Shown one piece after another: positions 45,732 to 54,550 of a stretch of DNA of 64,000 nucleotides. The position numbers were made by a program, and so were the translations under genes. Origin of the DNA: Arcanobacterium canis (GTDB taxonomy: Bacteria > Actinomycetota > Actinomycetes > Actinomycetales > Actinomycetaceae); NCBI RefSeq assembly GCF_029625435.1, contig NZ_CP121208.1:372001-436000 (forward strand), read 5' to 3'. Within the stretch, counting starts at the first letter, position 1; the number at the start of each line of letters is the position of its first letter. The notes below the pieces were generated by a model. That model had not been told where the DNA came from, did not search any database, and saw nothing but the letters and a program-made list of their open reading frames with translations.

Positions 45732-47383
45732 CGCAGGACCTTCGCTGTCAGATCCAAACCGACAGAGCCTAGCGAGAGTGCTTTCATATGCCATGCCTTC
45801 AGATCGAAATCAGGGCCTGCCGCTGCTGCAGCTTCGGCACGCATTTGCTGCCACAGGCGATGTCCGATCTTGTATGACGGAGCTTGACCGGCCCATCCGA
45901 GGTAGCGGTTGAGCTCAAATTGGAGGAAAGAGCGATCCATTGCCACATTGTCCTTGAGGAATTCCCATGCCACCTCACGATTCCACGTAGGGTTGATGTG
46001 ACGGTACTTCGCGGGGGAAGGCTTTTCCAAGTGGACGCCGATATCAAGAACCACCCGAGACGCGCGCAGACGCTCGGAATCCAGCACGCCCATGTAGTCG
46101 CCTGGATCGTCCTGGTAGCCCAGTTCGGCCATGAGACCTTCGGCGTACAGAGCCCATCCTTCCCCAGAACCCGAGTTCCAGCACAGCTCTCGGCGCCAGT
46201 CATTGAGTGAGTCGGCAAGGTACGTCGCCAAGCCAACTTGCAAGTGGTGGCCCGGAACGCCCTCGTGATAGACCGTCGTCTTCTCTTGCCAGAGATTGAA
46301 TGTGTCCGTGCCGTCTGGCACTGACCACCACATGCGACCAGGGCGAGAGAAATCTGAGGTCGGGCCGGTGTAATAGATTGCACCGGTACCTGATGGTGCG
46401 ATCATGCATTCGATCGTCTTCAAGGGGCCGGGGATATCAAAATGGACACCGTCGAGGTCAGCCAGAGCCTGGTCCGCGGTGTGCTGCATCCATTGCTGGA
46501 GTTCGTCAGTTCCATGCGCTTGGCGAGCTGGATCTGCATTCAGACGCGAGATTGCTTCCTCAATGGTGGTTCCCTCGCCATAAAGTGTGCGCGCAACGTC
46601 CTCTTGTGCAGTCACGATACGCTCAAGCTCACTGATGCCCCACTCATACGTTTCATCAAGATCCAGACGTGCGCCTGTCGATGTGCGGATCCGGCGTTCG
46701 TAGCGTTCGTAGCCGAAAGCATCTTTCTCAGTGCCGTGTGGAGCGATCTCTTTGGCAAGGAAATCGGACAGACGTGCGTAAGCTGCGCGTGCTGCGTCGG
46801 CTCCTTCTTTCAGTGGCTGGGCGTTGATGGGCGACGCCGAAGCGCCACGTTGTGCAAGCTCGACAAACTGGCTCTGCTCGGAAGCTTTTTGGGCGGTTTC
46901 CTTGATTGCAAGCTCAATTTGGTAGGCGGCTGTCGGAGCTCCGTGAGCGGCACGATGCGCCAGGGCGTCCTGGTATCCGGCCAGTGCATCGGGGACTGCG
47001 GCAAGACGGCGCGCGATCATTGCCCAATCTTCGTCCGTCTCGTGATTCATCAGATCAAAGATCTCTGCAGTACTTTGAATGGTTGAAGCGATGTTATTGA
47101 TGTCGGCGTATTCGCCGGCGTCAAAATATTCGATCTCAAGCGCGAGAGATTCAGAAAGAGCTGCCTTAGTGATTTCGTCGTTTTCATTTTCTGGTTCAAG
47201 TTTTACCAGCTCAGCTAGTTCTGAGCGGGCAAAATCAACGCGAGCTTCTTCGCCGGCGTATGATAGGTCGGAGAACGTGGATTCATCGGCACCAGCACGC
47301 CCGAGACTGGTGACATATTCAGGCTGAGTGTCCAGGATTTTCTGAACGTAAGCATTTGCGAAATGGTCAATAGTAGAAGTCAT
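45728..47383 (-). CDS. DUF885 metallopeptidase-like protein
   Basis: 551 residues; the C-terminal half has YHEGVPGHHLQVGLA, the HE-x3-HH zinc-like motif of DUF885, and the YAEGLMAELGY second ligand region. No signal peptide is visible, so it probably acts on peptides in the cytoplasm; DUF885 resembles carboxypeptidase-like gluzincins. There is no Shine-Dalgarno; a -10-like TAAAAT lies six bases before the ATG on its strand. It is divergent from the cyclase gene by 65 bp and overlaps maf. Confidence 0.88.
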   Translation of the reverse strand: MTSTIDHFANAYVQKILDTQPEYVTSLGRAGADESTFSDLSYAGEEARVDFARSELAELVKLEPENENDEITKAALSESLALEIEYFDAGEYADINNIASTIQSTAEIFDLMNHETDEDWAMIARRLAAVPDALAGYQDALAHRAAHGAPTAAYQIELAIKETAQKASEQSQFVELAQRGASASPINAQPLKEGADAARAAYARLSDFLAKEIAPHGTEKDAFGYERYERRIRTSTGARLDLDETYEWGISELERIVTAQEDVARTLYGEGTTIEEAISRLNADPARQAHGTDELQQWMQHTADQALADLDGVHFDIPGPLKTIECMIAPSGTGAIYYTGPTSDFSRPGRMWWSVPDGTDTFNLWQEKTTVYHEGVPGHHLQVGLATYLADSLNDWRRELCWNSGSGEGWALYAEGLMAELGYQDDPGDYMGVLDSERLRASRVVLDIGVHLEKPSPAKYRHINPTWNREVAWEFLKDNVAMDRSFLQFELNRYLGWAGQAPSYKIGHRLWQQMRAEAAAAAGPDFDLKAWHMKALSLGSVGLDLTAKVLR

Positions 47384-47389
47384 ATGACG

Positions 47390-47395
47390 ATTTTA
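47390..47395 (-). promoter_or_regulatory. leaderless -10 hexamer for DUF885
   Basis: On the minus strand TAAAAT stands exactly six bases before the ATG at 47383, inside the 65-bp divergent spacer. Confidence 0.5.
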
Positions 47396-47414
47396 GCGTG
47401 CTCGGGGTATGCCT

Positions 47415-47442
47415 TTGACACTCGTGTCTCAGTTGCTAAGAT
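47415..47442 (+). promoter_or_regulatory. leaderless promoter of the cyclase gene
   Basis: TTGACA (47415-47420), 16-bp spacer, TAAGAT (47437-47442), then six bases to GTGATG. Transcription would start on the start codon. Confidence 0.65.
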
Positions 47443-47448
47443 TGCTCT

Positions 47449-48477
47449 GTGATGGGAGCCACAGATAATGATAAGGAGCCGGAGATCAGCAAGGTGGAAC
47501 GCTATACGCGTCACCTCACTGATGGAGCGCCGAAGTACAACCTCGCTCAAGCTGCAGCACGCGCAGGCACCTCAAAACACGTTGTTCGGATGTTTTGGCG
47601 CTCGATGGGTTTCCCCGCCATCGGTGACGAAGAGAAAATGATCTTCACCAATTATGACGTTGACGTGATCCGAGCACACCAGGAAATGGCGAACCTGGGC
47701 AGTGCTGATTCTACGGCCATGAACTCCCTCATTCGTGCCCAGTCCTACTTCGCGGATCGTCAAGTGCTGTGGCAGTATGAAGCGCTCGTTGAGATGGCAG
47801 CGAAACGCTTTGGGGTGGACGAAATCTCCGCTCGTTACTACGTGCTCGATCACTTCGGCCAATACGAAGACTTCTTGATGTATCAGATGAAATACGCGTG
47901 GCGCCGCCACGTGGCGGCCTTTTTGCGACGCACCGAAGTCGAACTTGAGAACATGCACTTCAATGAGGGCATAGAGATGCCTCTCATGCGCGCACTTGGC
48001 TTTGTCGATCTGGTGAGCTTCACTCACACATCGGAAAAGCTCACGCCCCACGAACTCGCCGAACTGATCCAAACCTTCGAATTCACGTGCCGCGATGTGA
48101 TCTCGTCTTATGGCGCGCGCACAGTAAAAATGGTGGGCGATGCGGTGCTTTACATCGCGGACGATCTTCCCACGGCTGTACGTGCAGTCACCGGACTCAT
48201 TCGTGCTCTGAACGACGCTCCGGACATACCTAACGTCCGTGCATCGTTGGTTTGGGGCGGGGTGCTGTCGCGCTTCGGTGACGTCTTTGGACCAAATGTG
48301 AATCTTGCGTCGCGTTTGTGCTCGATCGCTCCGCAAGGTGGCGTCCTCCTCGACGATGCCACGGCCACCGCCGTCGCCAAACTTGGGCAGCCGGGGCTGT
48401 CAGTTGAGTCCTCCGACGATGTTGATCTGCGTGGAATTGGAACCGTGGCAACTTTTACTTTGCGTGAGTTGGCCTAG
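47449..48477 (+). CDS. class III adenylate cyclase, Rv1264-like
   Basis: 342 residues. The first 80 or so (NLAQAAARAGTSKHVVRMFW...DEEKMIFTNYDVDVI) look like the regulatory N-terminal fold of the pH-sensing mycobacterial cyclase Rv1264. The catalytic domain begins near residue 185 with the metal aspartate in GFVDLVSFT, a second metal site in VKMVGDAVLYIA and FGPNVNLASRL towards the end. It would make cAMP in the cytoplasm. The message seems leaderless, starting GTG-ATG; either codon could be used (47449 or 47452). A two-component system follows 51 bp downstream. Confidence 0.85.
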   Translation: MMGATDNDKEPEISKVERYTRHLTDGAPKYNLAQAAARAGTSKHVVRMFWRSMGFPAIGDEEKMIFTNYDVDVIRAHQEMANLGSADSTAMNSLIRAQSYFADRQVLWQYEALVEMAAKRFGVDEISARYYVLDHFGQYEDFLMYQMKYAWRRHVAAFLRRTEVELENMHFNEGIEMPLMRALGFVDLVSFTHTSEKLTPHELAELIQTFEFTCRDVISSYGARTVKMVGDAVLYIADDLPTAVRAVTGLIRALNDAPDIPNVRASLVWGGVLSRFGDVFGPNVNLASRLCSIAPQGGVLLDDATATAVAKLGQPGLSVESSDDVDLRGIGTVATFTLRELA

Positions 48478-48528
48478 TTTTCCGTATTCACCGGTAAACT
48501 AGAAAAATGCGCTGAGAGGAGTTGCAGT

Positions 48529-49209
48529 ATGGCAAAAGTAGTGCTGGTAGAAGATGACGCAGCGATTTCAGATCCACTGGTTCGTGCTCTCACGCGCGAA
48601 GGCTATGAAGTGGTGGCCGCGTCGAGTGGAGCAGAGGGAATTGCTGCTACCGCGGCTCCCGTCGATCTCGTGATCCTCGATCTCGGGCTACCTGATATGG
48701 ACGGCCTTGATGTGGCACGGCGTATTCGCCATGCCGGACTCGCCGTACCAATCTTGATTCTCACTGCCCGGACAGAAGAAATCGACATGGTGGTGGGGCT
48801 CGACGCTGGCGCCGATGATTACGTCACCAAGCCATTCCGATTGGCAGAACTACTCGCTCGCGTGCGTGCATTGCTGCGCCGCTCTTCGCCGTCGGAAAGC
48901 TCCGTCGGCACGCTCAGCGCCCAGGACGTGAAAATTGATCCAGTGGCACACCGCGCCTACCTCGCTGACGCGGAACTGTCACTGACAGGAAAAGAGTTTG
49001 AGCTTCTGATGATTCTTGTGCGTAATGCCGGACGCGTTGTTTCCCGCGACGCCCTGATGGCAGAAGTTTGGGGAGACAGCGCGGATACGTCCACCAAGAA
49101 GCTTGACATGCACATCTCTTGGTTGCGTCGTAAACTCGGCGACACTCCTGCTCATCCGCACTATATTTCGACTGTCCGCGGCATGGGATTCCGGTTCGAA
49201 AATGCGTAA
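48529..49209 (+). CDS. OmpR/PhoB-type response regulator
   Basis: 226 residues: receiver domain with phosphoacceptor Asp51 in LVILDLGLPDMDGLD, lysine in VTKPF near residue 101, and a C-terminal winged helix (GKEFELLMILVRNAGRVVSRDALMAEVWG). GAGGAG precedes the ATG. It overlaps the kinase gene by 8 bp, forming a two-component pair. Confidence 0.95.
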   Translation: MAKVVLVEDDAAISDPLVRALTREGYEVVAASSGAEGIAATAAPVDLVILDLGLPDMDGLDVARRIRHAGLAVPILILTARTEEIDMVVGLDAGADDYVTKPFRLAELLARVRALLRRSSPSESSVGTLSAQDVKIDPVAHRAYLADAELSLTGKEFELLMILVRNAGRVVSRDALMAEVWGDSADTSTKKLDMHISWLRRKLGDTPAHPHYISTVRGMGFRFENA

Positions 49210-50278
49210 AATTCTGGTTCGCCAGATCACGGCTGTTGTTGCTGTGACCGTTTTGATCCTGGGCATTCCAGCCACGCTTTTCGCCTCCAGCTATCTTTCG
49301 GCCCAGCTCGTTGAAAATAACTGGCATTACCAGATGATCTGGGAAATTGGCCGACTTGTGCTGGGAATGGTTATCCTGTCGCTCCTTGCACTTGCTGTCG
49401 GGATCACGATGGCGGTGCGCCGCGCTCGCGAACTTTCTGCTCCGTTGGTGTATTTGGCGGCGAGTGCCGAACAGCTCGGCGGAGGCCATGTCCGTCCACA
49501 TGTGGCGACCACGGGAATCGAAGAAATCGACTTGGTCTACCAGGAGATCGAGCGGACCTCGGATCGTCTGGCCGCTCGTCTTTGCGCAGAGCGCCAGTTT
49601 TCTGCCGACGTCGCTCATCAGCTTCGCACACCACTTTCAGCACTCTCGATGCGCCTGGAAGAAATCCAATATCTGACAGATTCCGATGAGGTGCGTGAGG
49701 AAGCGGATGCTGCACTCGGACAAATTGAACGTCTCACCGGCGTCGTCAATGAGTTGATGCGGGGAGCACAACGTGAGGTATCGACCCGCCCCACCGATGT
49801 GCGTACCATTTTCGCTCAGCAGAAAGCCGAATGGAGCTCAAAGTTTGCCGCAGAGGGGCGCACGCTGACCTTCGTCGGTGGCCAGTGTTCCGTCCTCTCG
49901 GCGCCAGGTTCGCTTTCCCAGGTGCTGGCGACTCTCATCGAAAATTCTCTCGTTCATGGTGACGGTGAAACACGCGTCAGCGCCACGCCTTCTGGACGGC
50001 ATACGAATATCAAAGTCAGTGACGAAGGTGCGGGAGTTGCCCCCGAAATCGCTGACGATATCTTTGACAAAGGATATTCGGGTGCAGGATCAACTGGTAT
50101 TGGCCTTGCGCTCGCGCGTGAACTGGCCCAGGCTGACGGTGGCCGGTTAACGTTGACGTCGATGGCGCCGGCTGAATTTACGATTACGCTGATGTGCGTT
50201 CCCACTTCCCTTGCGCCAGCTCAAGTTCTTCCTACCGGTTCGCTCGTCTTCGCGACTCCACGCAGGAAGCGACGCTGA
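49202..50278 (+). CDS. sensor histidine kinase
   Basis: 358 residues: two membrane segments (about 5-25 and 45-67) with a short external loop of about 20 residues, HAMP-like linker, then phosphoacceptor histidine near residue 139 in ADVAHQLRTPLSAL, and an ATP-binding end with LIENSLVHG and GSTGIGLALARELA. ATG at 49202 lies in the last codons of the response-regulator gene. The small external loop argues for sensing within or near the membrane rather than a large ligand. Signal unknown. Confidence 0.93.
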   Translation: MRKILVRQITAVVAVTVLILGIPATLFASSYLSAQLVENNWHYQMIWEIGRLVLGMVILSLLALAVGITMAVRRARELSAPLVYLAASAEQLGGGHVRPHVATTGIEEIDLVYQEIERTSDRLAARLCAERQFSADVAHQLRTPLSALSMRLEEIQYLTDSDEVREEADAALGQIERLTGVVNELMRGAQREVSTRPTDVRTIFAQQKAEWSSKFAAEGRTLTFVGGQCSVLSAPGSLSQVLATLIENSLVHGDGETRVSATPSGRHTNIKVSDEGAGVAPEIADDIFDKGYSGAGSTGIGLALARELAQADGGRLTLTSMAPAEFTITLMCVPTSLAPAQVLPTGSLVFATPRRKRR

Positions 50279-50279
50279 G

Positions 50280-50741
50280 TTACTTCGTGAAAATGAAGTA
50301 ACGGTAACCGATGTAGCGCAATGCAGTTCCCAGAACCAGGCCGACGCCGTTGGCAGAGATGTTATCGGCGAGCTGGCTAGTGAAACCCAGGACGTAACGA
50401 GACACCCACAAACACGCCAGAGCAATGAGCAGGCCGGCGACATTCACTGCAATAAAAGCCAGGAGTTCGCTACCAGCCTCCTTGTGTGATTTTCCTGCGA
50501 AAGTCCAGAATCGGTTGACGACCCATGAAAAAATCACCGAGATTGATACCGAAATCGTTTTGGCAATGAACTGTCCGTGTCCCGGGGTAAAGAACCATCC
50601 CGAGTAGGCAAGCACATTAAATAGCCCGACGTCCACGACATAGCTTCCGAGCCCGACAATACAAAACTGGATGAACTCAATCAGCCACTGACCAAAGGTT
50701 TGCCCGCGGAGCAACTTGGAGACGATGGGGGGATTGTTCAC
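50280..50741 (-). CDS. GtrA-family membrane protein
   Basis: 153 residues with four hydrophobic segments (FIQFCIVGLGSYVVDVG, ISVSISVIFSWVVNRFWTF, and two more), the GtrA layout. The family is thought to move or present polyprenyl-linked sugars. The GTG start follows the upstream LCP stop by 9 bp, so it probably belongs to that operon. Its stop lies one base from the histidine-kinase stop, leaving no room for a terminator. Confidence 0.85.
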   Translation of the reverse strand: MNNPPIVSKLLRGQTFGQWLIEFIQFCIVGLGSYVVDVGLFNVLAYSGWFFTPGHGQFIAKTISVSISVIFSWVVNRFWTFAGKSHKEAGSELLAFIAVNVAGLLIALACLWVSRYVLGFTSQLADNISANGVGLVLGTALRYIGYRYFIFTK

Positions 50742-50750
50742 GATAATCGC

Positions 50751-52031
50751 TTACTTAAAATTCTCGGGCGTGATGCTTCCGTCGCGGACGTTGTCCCAGA
50801 ATGATGGATCGTCAACGAGTTTCACAGTCGATTGAGCACCGTAATGGTAGTTTGTATCTTCGATCGGGGGAGTACCCATGTTCTTCGCGCTCGTAGCGCT
50901 TCGAAGAGCGAGGCCAGCGCGTGCAATATCAATGAGCGACGTCGATCGGTCTGCTGTCAGTACAGTGCCGACGGAATTGACCAGAGAATACTGAGTTGCC
51001 GGATTGAGGAAATTGGCTGGTGTCAGTGCCTTGGACAAAATCTTCGACACGACCTGGCGTTGGCGCATAGCACGCCCAAGATCTCCCATCGGGTCGGAAT
51101 AGCGCATACGCGAGAACTTCAAAGCTGTGACGCCATCAACGTCGTGGCAGCCCGCTTCCCACGCAAGTTTCGCGTGCGAATCGTTGAACGTCTGATCCCA
51201 ACACAGGTTGATTCCGCCGACGGCGTCGGTCAGGTTCTCAACACCACCCATACCGATCTCCAAGTAATGGTCAATGGTGAGGCCAGTGAGCTTCTCAACC
51301 GTCTTCACCGTCAGAGCGGCATCACCCAAGGAGAACGCTGCGTTGATCTTTCCCTTGCCGTGTCCAGGAATATCAACGAGAGAATCTCGCGGAATCGAAA
51401 TCAATGACGTGTTTCCAGATTCAGGAACCTGGAGCAACATGATCGTATCCGAACGTTGGCCCTTCGTTTTCGAGGTCGGCGCGTAGTTGGCACGCGAATC
51501 GGAGCCCACGATGAGGTAGGTAGTTCCCGGTGTATCTGTGGCGCCCGAGAGCGCATCTTTCCGATTGATCTTGGCGTTACCCATGGAATACAAATATGCT
51601 CCCCAGCCAACGATGATCAGGATGAGAACGAGAAGAAGGATGCCGATGCGCTTTCTCCAGCTCATCCGGCGTCGGCGAGCAGACAGTCGAGGAGGAACAG
51701 GTGTCCGGGGAGGAATCGCCGTATGAGACGGGAGCTGTTCACGGTACTCCTCTACCACCGGTTGCGATGTGCGCCGAGCAGGAGCGAACGACGGTGGCTG
51801 GGAAGGAACCTGAGCGGAACGGAAATCCGCAGTACGCATCACGCGCGTTGGTTCAGGACGCCCTTGTGTCGATTCAGAGGCGGTATTTTGCCTTGATTCT
51901 CGACGCACCGGCGTCGTGACATTCGGATCGGAAGCGTCGAAAGCTGAACGTCGGCGAGGAGCAGACGGCTGCCGACGTCGCGGCGCTATCGGCTCTTCGC
52001 CATGGTGACGACGATCACGTGCGTCGGTCAA
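50751..52031 (-). CDS. LytR-CpsA-Psr family protein, second copy
   Basis: 426 residues: a basic, arginine- and proline-rich cytoplasmic stretch of about 125 residues, one anchor (GILLVLILIIVGWGAYLY), and an LCP domain with YLIVGSDSR, RSDTIMLLQ, ISIPRDSLVDIP and YSDPMGDLGRAMRQRQV. LCP enzymes attach phosphate-linked glycopolymers to peptidoglycan. TTG at 52031 is the chosen start because AAGGAG stands five bases upstream and TTGA overlaps the stop of the preceding LCP gene; a GTG further up in the same frame has no ribosome site. Confidence 0.88.
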   Translation of the reverse strand: MTDARDRRHHGEEPIAPRRRQPSAPRRRSAFDASDPNVTTPVRRESRQNTASESTQGRPEPTRVMRTADFRSAQVPSQPPSFAPARRTSQPVVEEYREQLPSHTAIPPRTPVPPRLSARRRRMSWRKRIGILLLVLILIIVGWGAYLYSMGNAKINRKDALSGATDTPGTTYLIVGSDSRANYAPTSKTKGQRSDTIMLLQVPESGNTSLISIPRDSLVDIPGHGKGKINAAFSLGDAALTVKTVEKLTGLTIDHYLEIGMGGVENLTDAVGGINLCWDQTFNDSHAKLAWEAGCHDVDGVTALKFSRMRYSDPMGDLGRAMRQRQVVSKILSKALTPANFLNPATQYSLVNSVGTVLTADRSTSLIDIARAGLALRSATSAKNMGTPPIEDTNYHYGAQSTVKLVDDPSFWDNVRDGSITPENFK

Positions 52032-53176
52032 TTCTTCTCCTTCAAGATTGCCCACCCACTGCCAGCAACTTCACCGAGGCCACCATTTGCTGAAGAAATA
52101 GCGTTGTTCTTGGGGGTCTTGTTGATCGCGCTTTGTGGTACCGGTTGGTCCGCTTTCAGTGCCTGCCAGACTTGAGGAGCTGTTGCCGCTGGGACAACGC
52201 GCGCTCCAGCCCACTCCCACGGCATTGTGTAGAAATGAAGTGAGTCGCCCTTCAATCCCGTCAAATTTGAGGCGAGTGATGCTAAGAAGCTCACGTCACC
52301 CAAACCGCTGGACACGTCAAGGTGCTTAAGCACTGATTGGACAGTGCGATAGAGAGTAGGCAAGTCCGACACTGAATTCTGCTTCAGTGCCTTGTTGATG
52401 ATCGACATCACCACTTGCTGTTGGCGGTCGATACGTCCGATATCGGATCCATCTCCGATGGAGTAGCGCGCACGAGCGAGCGCGAGGGCGTCTTCGCCTC
52501 CGAGTGTTTGACATCCGGCGGGGAGCTTGAGGTGGGCGGCTTTGTCATCGATTGGCTCAGCCACGCAGATGTCAACGCCTCCGAGTGAATTGACGATGTC
52601 TTGGAAACCGTTGAAGTTCACCACGGCGTAGTCGTCGATGTACAGACCCGTCAGTTTCTCAGTTGTGGACACAGCGCACGCTGCAGCAGCACCGACGTCG
52701 CCTGTTTTTCCACCGAGCGCAAAAGCATTATTGAACATTGACATATTGCGCGGATCCGTCTTTGAACCGTTGGGAAGAGTACACGAGGGGATTTCGACAA
52801 GCATGTCACGTGGGATCGAGACAACATCGACACGCTGACGATCCTTGGAGATATGCAGGAGCATCGTCGTATCGGCACGCATGCCCGTCACCTTTGAATG
52901 TGTGGTGTAGCCCTCGCGAGAATCGGAGCCCAAAATCAAAATATTGAGCGCGCGGTTCTTTTTATCTGCATTCTGTAAGGTGGGACGGCTATCCGAAATT
53001 AAGGAGTCGAGTTCGTGCGTTTGAATCGACGACACCAAGTTGTAATAGATCACACCGAATGCGGAACCGAGGAAAAGCACAATGGCGAGCACGGTCAAAC
53101 CGATGACGCGACCCCAGTGGAATCGCTGGACATCGGCGCTTCGATGAGTTTCGGCGCGTTCGTAAAGAGTGTTCAC
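52028..53176 (-). CDS. LytR-CpsA-Psr family protein, first copy
   Basis: 382 residues: short cytoplasmic stretch, one anchor near residues 27-48 (VIGLTVLAIVLFLGSAFG), then LCP domain with LILGSDSREGY, MRADTTMLLHIS, VVSIPRDMLVEIP and YSIGDGSDIGRIDRQQQV. It also has a cysteine-containing loop (SCTLPNG, AAAACAVSTTEKL), possibly a disulfide. Expected role is transfer of teichoic-acid-like or other glycans to the wall. GTG start. Overlaps the second LCP gene by four bases (TTGA). Confidence 0.93.
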   Translation of the reverse strand: MNTLYERAETHRSADVQRFHWGRVIGLTVLAIVLFLGSAFGVIYYNLVSSIQTHELDSLISDSRPTLQNADKKNRALNILILGSDSREGYTTHSKVTGMRADTTMLLHISKDRQRVDVVSIPRDMLVEIPSCTLPNGSKTDPRNMSMFNNAFALGGKTGDVGAAAACAVSTTEKLTGLYIDDYAVVNFNGFQDIVNSLGGVDICVAEPIDDKAAHLKLPAGCQTLGGEDALALARARYSIGDGSDIGRIDRQQQVVMSIINKALKQNSVSDLPTLYRTVQSVLKHLDVSSGLGDVSFLASLASNLTGLKGDSLHFYTMPWEWAGARVVPAATAPQVWQALKADQPVPQSAINKTPKNNAISSANGGLGEVAGSGWAILKEKN

Positions 53177-53248
53177 CTTGGCAACTCTACTTCCATTTGA
53201 GTCTCGGTGCGTGCGCCCACAGGCGACGAAACTGTTGTTTGTCTCATG

Positions 53249-53923
53249 TTAAAGGCGTATGGCAGGAGTAAAAAGCGATGCGTGTTCGATCTCTAGGACG
53301 TTTTCGGCCGTCGAACCGCTAGTAATCACAAGAGAATCACCGCGAGAAAACGCGGTGTATGCCACGCAAAGAGATTCGATCACGCTCGGCTTGTGAAGTG
53401 CAATTCTTCCGGCGGGAATGTCGCCGATAGCGCGCGAATAGAAGAATGCGTTGGAACCCTCTCCCAGTCCCGAAAACATCAGCGTGTCAGGAAACGACAT
53501 CACATCTGCTACGCCGTCATAGACGTCAGATTCGAGATCGCCGGCCCACGACATCGCTAACGACCCCAGTGCAAGAGCGACGACGGCGTCGTCGGGATCG
53601 CGTTCGATTCCTCGCGGGTTTGCCGTGACCACAACTGTGCCCGGTTCAGCATCTGCGATTTTTGCGCGGCCCACCACAAGGTTGCCACCTGCGATGAGTG
53701 CTGCCAATCCCCACGCGATGGTTTTCCAGTGGACGGGAAGATCAAGGACGACTCGGTTTCCTGGTTCAAGACCGATTTCATCAACAAGGAAGTGAGCGAT
53801 CTTGGCGACGTGGTTTGCCAAGACTTTTCCTGACAGTTCGATTCGGTCCTCGCCGTACACCGTCAGTGCCGGGGAGGCGCCGATTTTCATCAGTTGCTGA
53901 TACATCAAATCTGGGTGCGACAT
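53249..53923 (-). CDS. TIGR03089-family protein
   Basis: 224 residues resembling a trimmed acyl-adenylating fold: N-terminal helical part, GLEPGNRVVLDLPVHWKTIAW and WGLAALIAGGNLVVG stretches, but without the ATP-binding and lysine motifs of real acyl-CoA synthetases. This is an actinobacterial family of unknown role that commonly neighbours LCP genes. ATG at 53923 is fixed by AAAGGA. Divergent from whiB; 72 bp upstream of the LCP pair on the same strand. Confidence 0.8.
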   Translation of the reverse strand: MSHPDLMYQQLMKIGASPALTVYGEDRIELSGKVLANHVAKIAHFLVDEIGLEPGNRVVLDLPVHWKTIAWGLAALIAGGNLVVGRAKIADAEPGTVVVTANPRGIERDPDDAVVALALGSLAMSWAGDLESDVYDGVADVMSFPDTLMFSGLGEGSNAFFYSRAIGDIPAGRIALHKPSVIESLCVAYTAFSRGDSLVITSGSTAENVLEIEHASLFTPAIRL

Positions 53924-54111
53924 GGTGTTCCTTTCCGATATCTTCCCTGAGAGTAGCCGCTGCGGCTCCGAGGGGCCGTGGACTTCGGCGGGTGGCGAAC
54001 GTGAAGTGCAGAGAAATGGCGTAATTTCAGTGAAATTCATCGGTTTTGGTGCTTTTGCGGAATTTTTAGTCAATGTGGCAAAAATCGTGGGGGTGAGTTT
54101 CTCATAAAGAA

Positions 54112-54141
54112 TTGACTTTTGGTGGATAACACACGTGTAAT
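54112..54141 (+). promoter_or_regulatory. promoter of the whiB gene
   Basis: TTGACT (54112-54117), 18-bp spacer, TGTAAT (54136-54141). AAGGAGG (54163-54169) follows before the ATG at 54179. Confidence 0.6.
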
Positions 54142-54178
54142 TTATAGGGTAAGCAAATAGTCAAGGAGGCCACAACGC

Positions 54179-54550
54179 ATGTGGAAACGGAATGACACCC
54201 GGCTCCAGGTCGCCCGTACCGAAGGTGAAACCTCTGCCGCTGATCCGCGCTCGGCACAGAAGTTGATGGCAGGAATTTTTAATCTCGGTTACGGAACCAC
54301 CGATAAGGTCGAAGATCTGTCGTGGATGGAAGATGCCCTTTGCGCACAAACCGATCCCGACATCTTTTACCCTGAGAAGGGTGGCTCCACGGCTCCGGCG
54401 ACGTCGATTTGCCGTAACTGCCCCGTTCAAGCTCAGTGCTTGGACTATGCCGTGACGAATGATATTCGGCACGGGATTTGGGGCGGAACTTCTGACAATG
54501 ACCGCAAGCGCATGTCGCGTGAGCGAAAAGCGCGGGTAGCGGGGCAGTAG
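54179..54550 (+). CDS. WhiB-family iron-sulfur transcription factor
   Basis: 123 residues. The four cluster cysteines are C55, C78, C81 and C87, followed by GIWGGT (99-104) and a basic C-terminal end that contacts DNA. WhiB proteins bind a [4Fe-4S] cluster and work with the main sigma factor. Placement beside the glycosyltransferase and envelope genes resembles the WhmD/WhiB2 group tied to division, but subtype is an inference. The next gene begins straight after the stop. Confidence 0.94.
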   Translation: MWKRNDTRLQVARTEGETSAADPRSAQKLMAGIFNLGYGTTDKVEDLSWMEDALCAQTDPDIFYPEKGGSTAPATSICRNCPVQAQCLDYAVTNDIRHGIWGGTSDNDRKRMSRERKARVAGQ

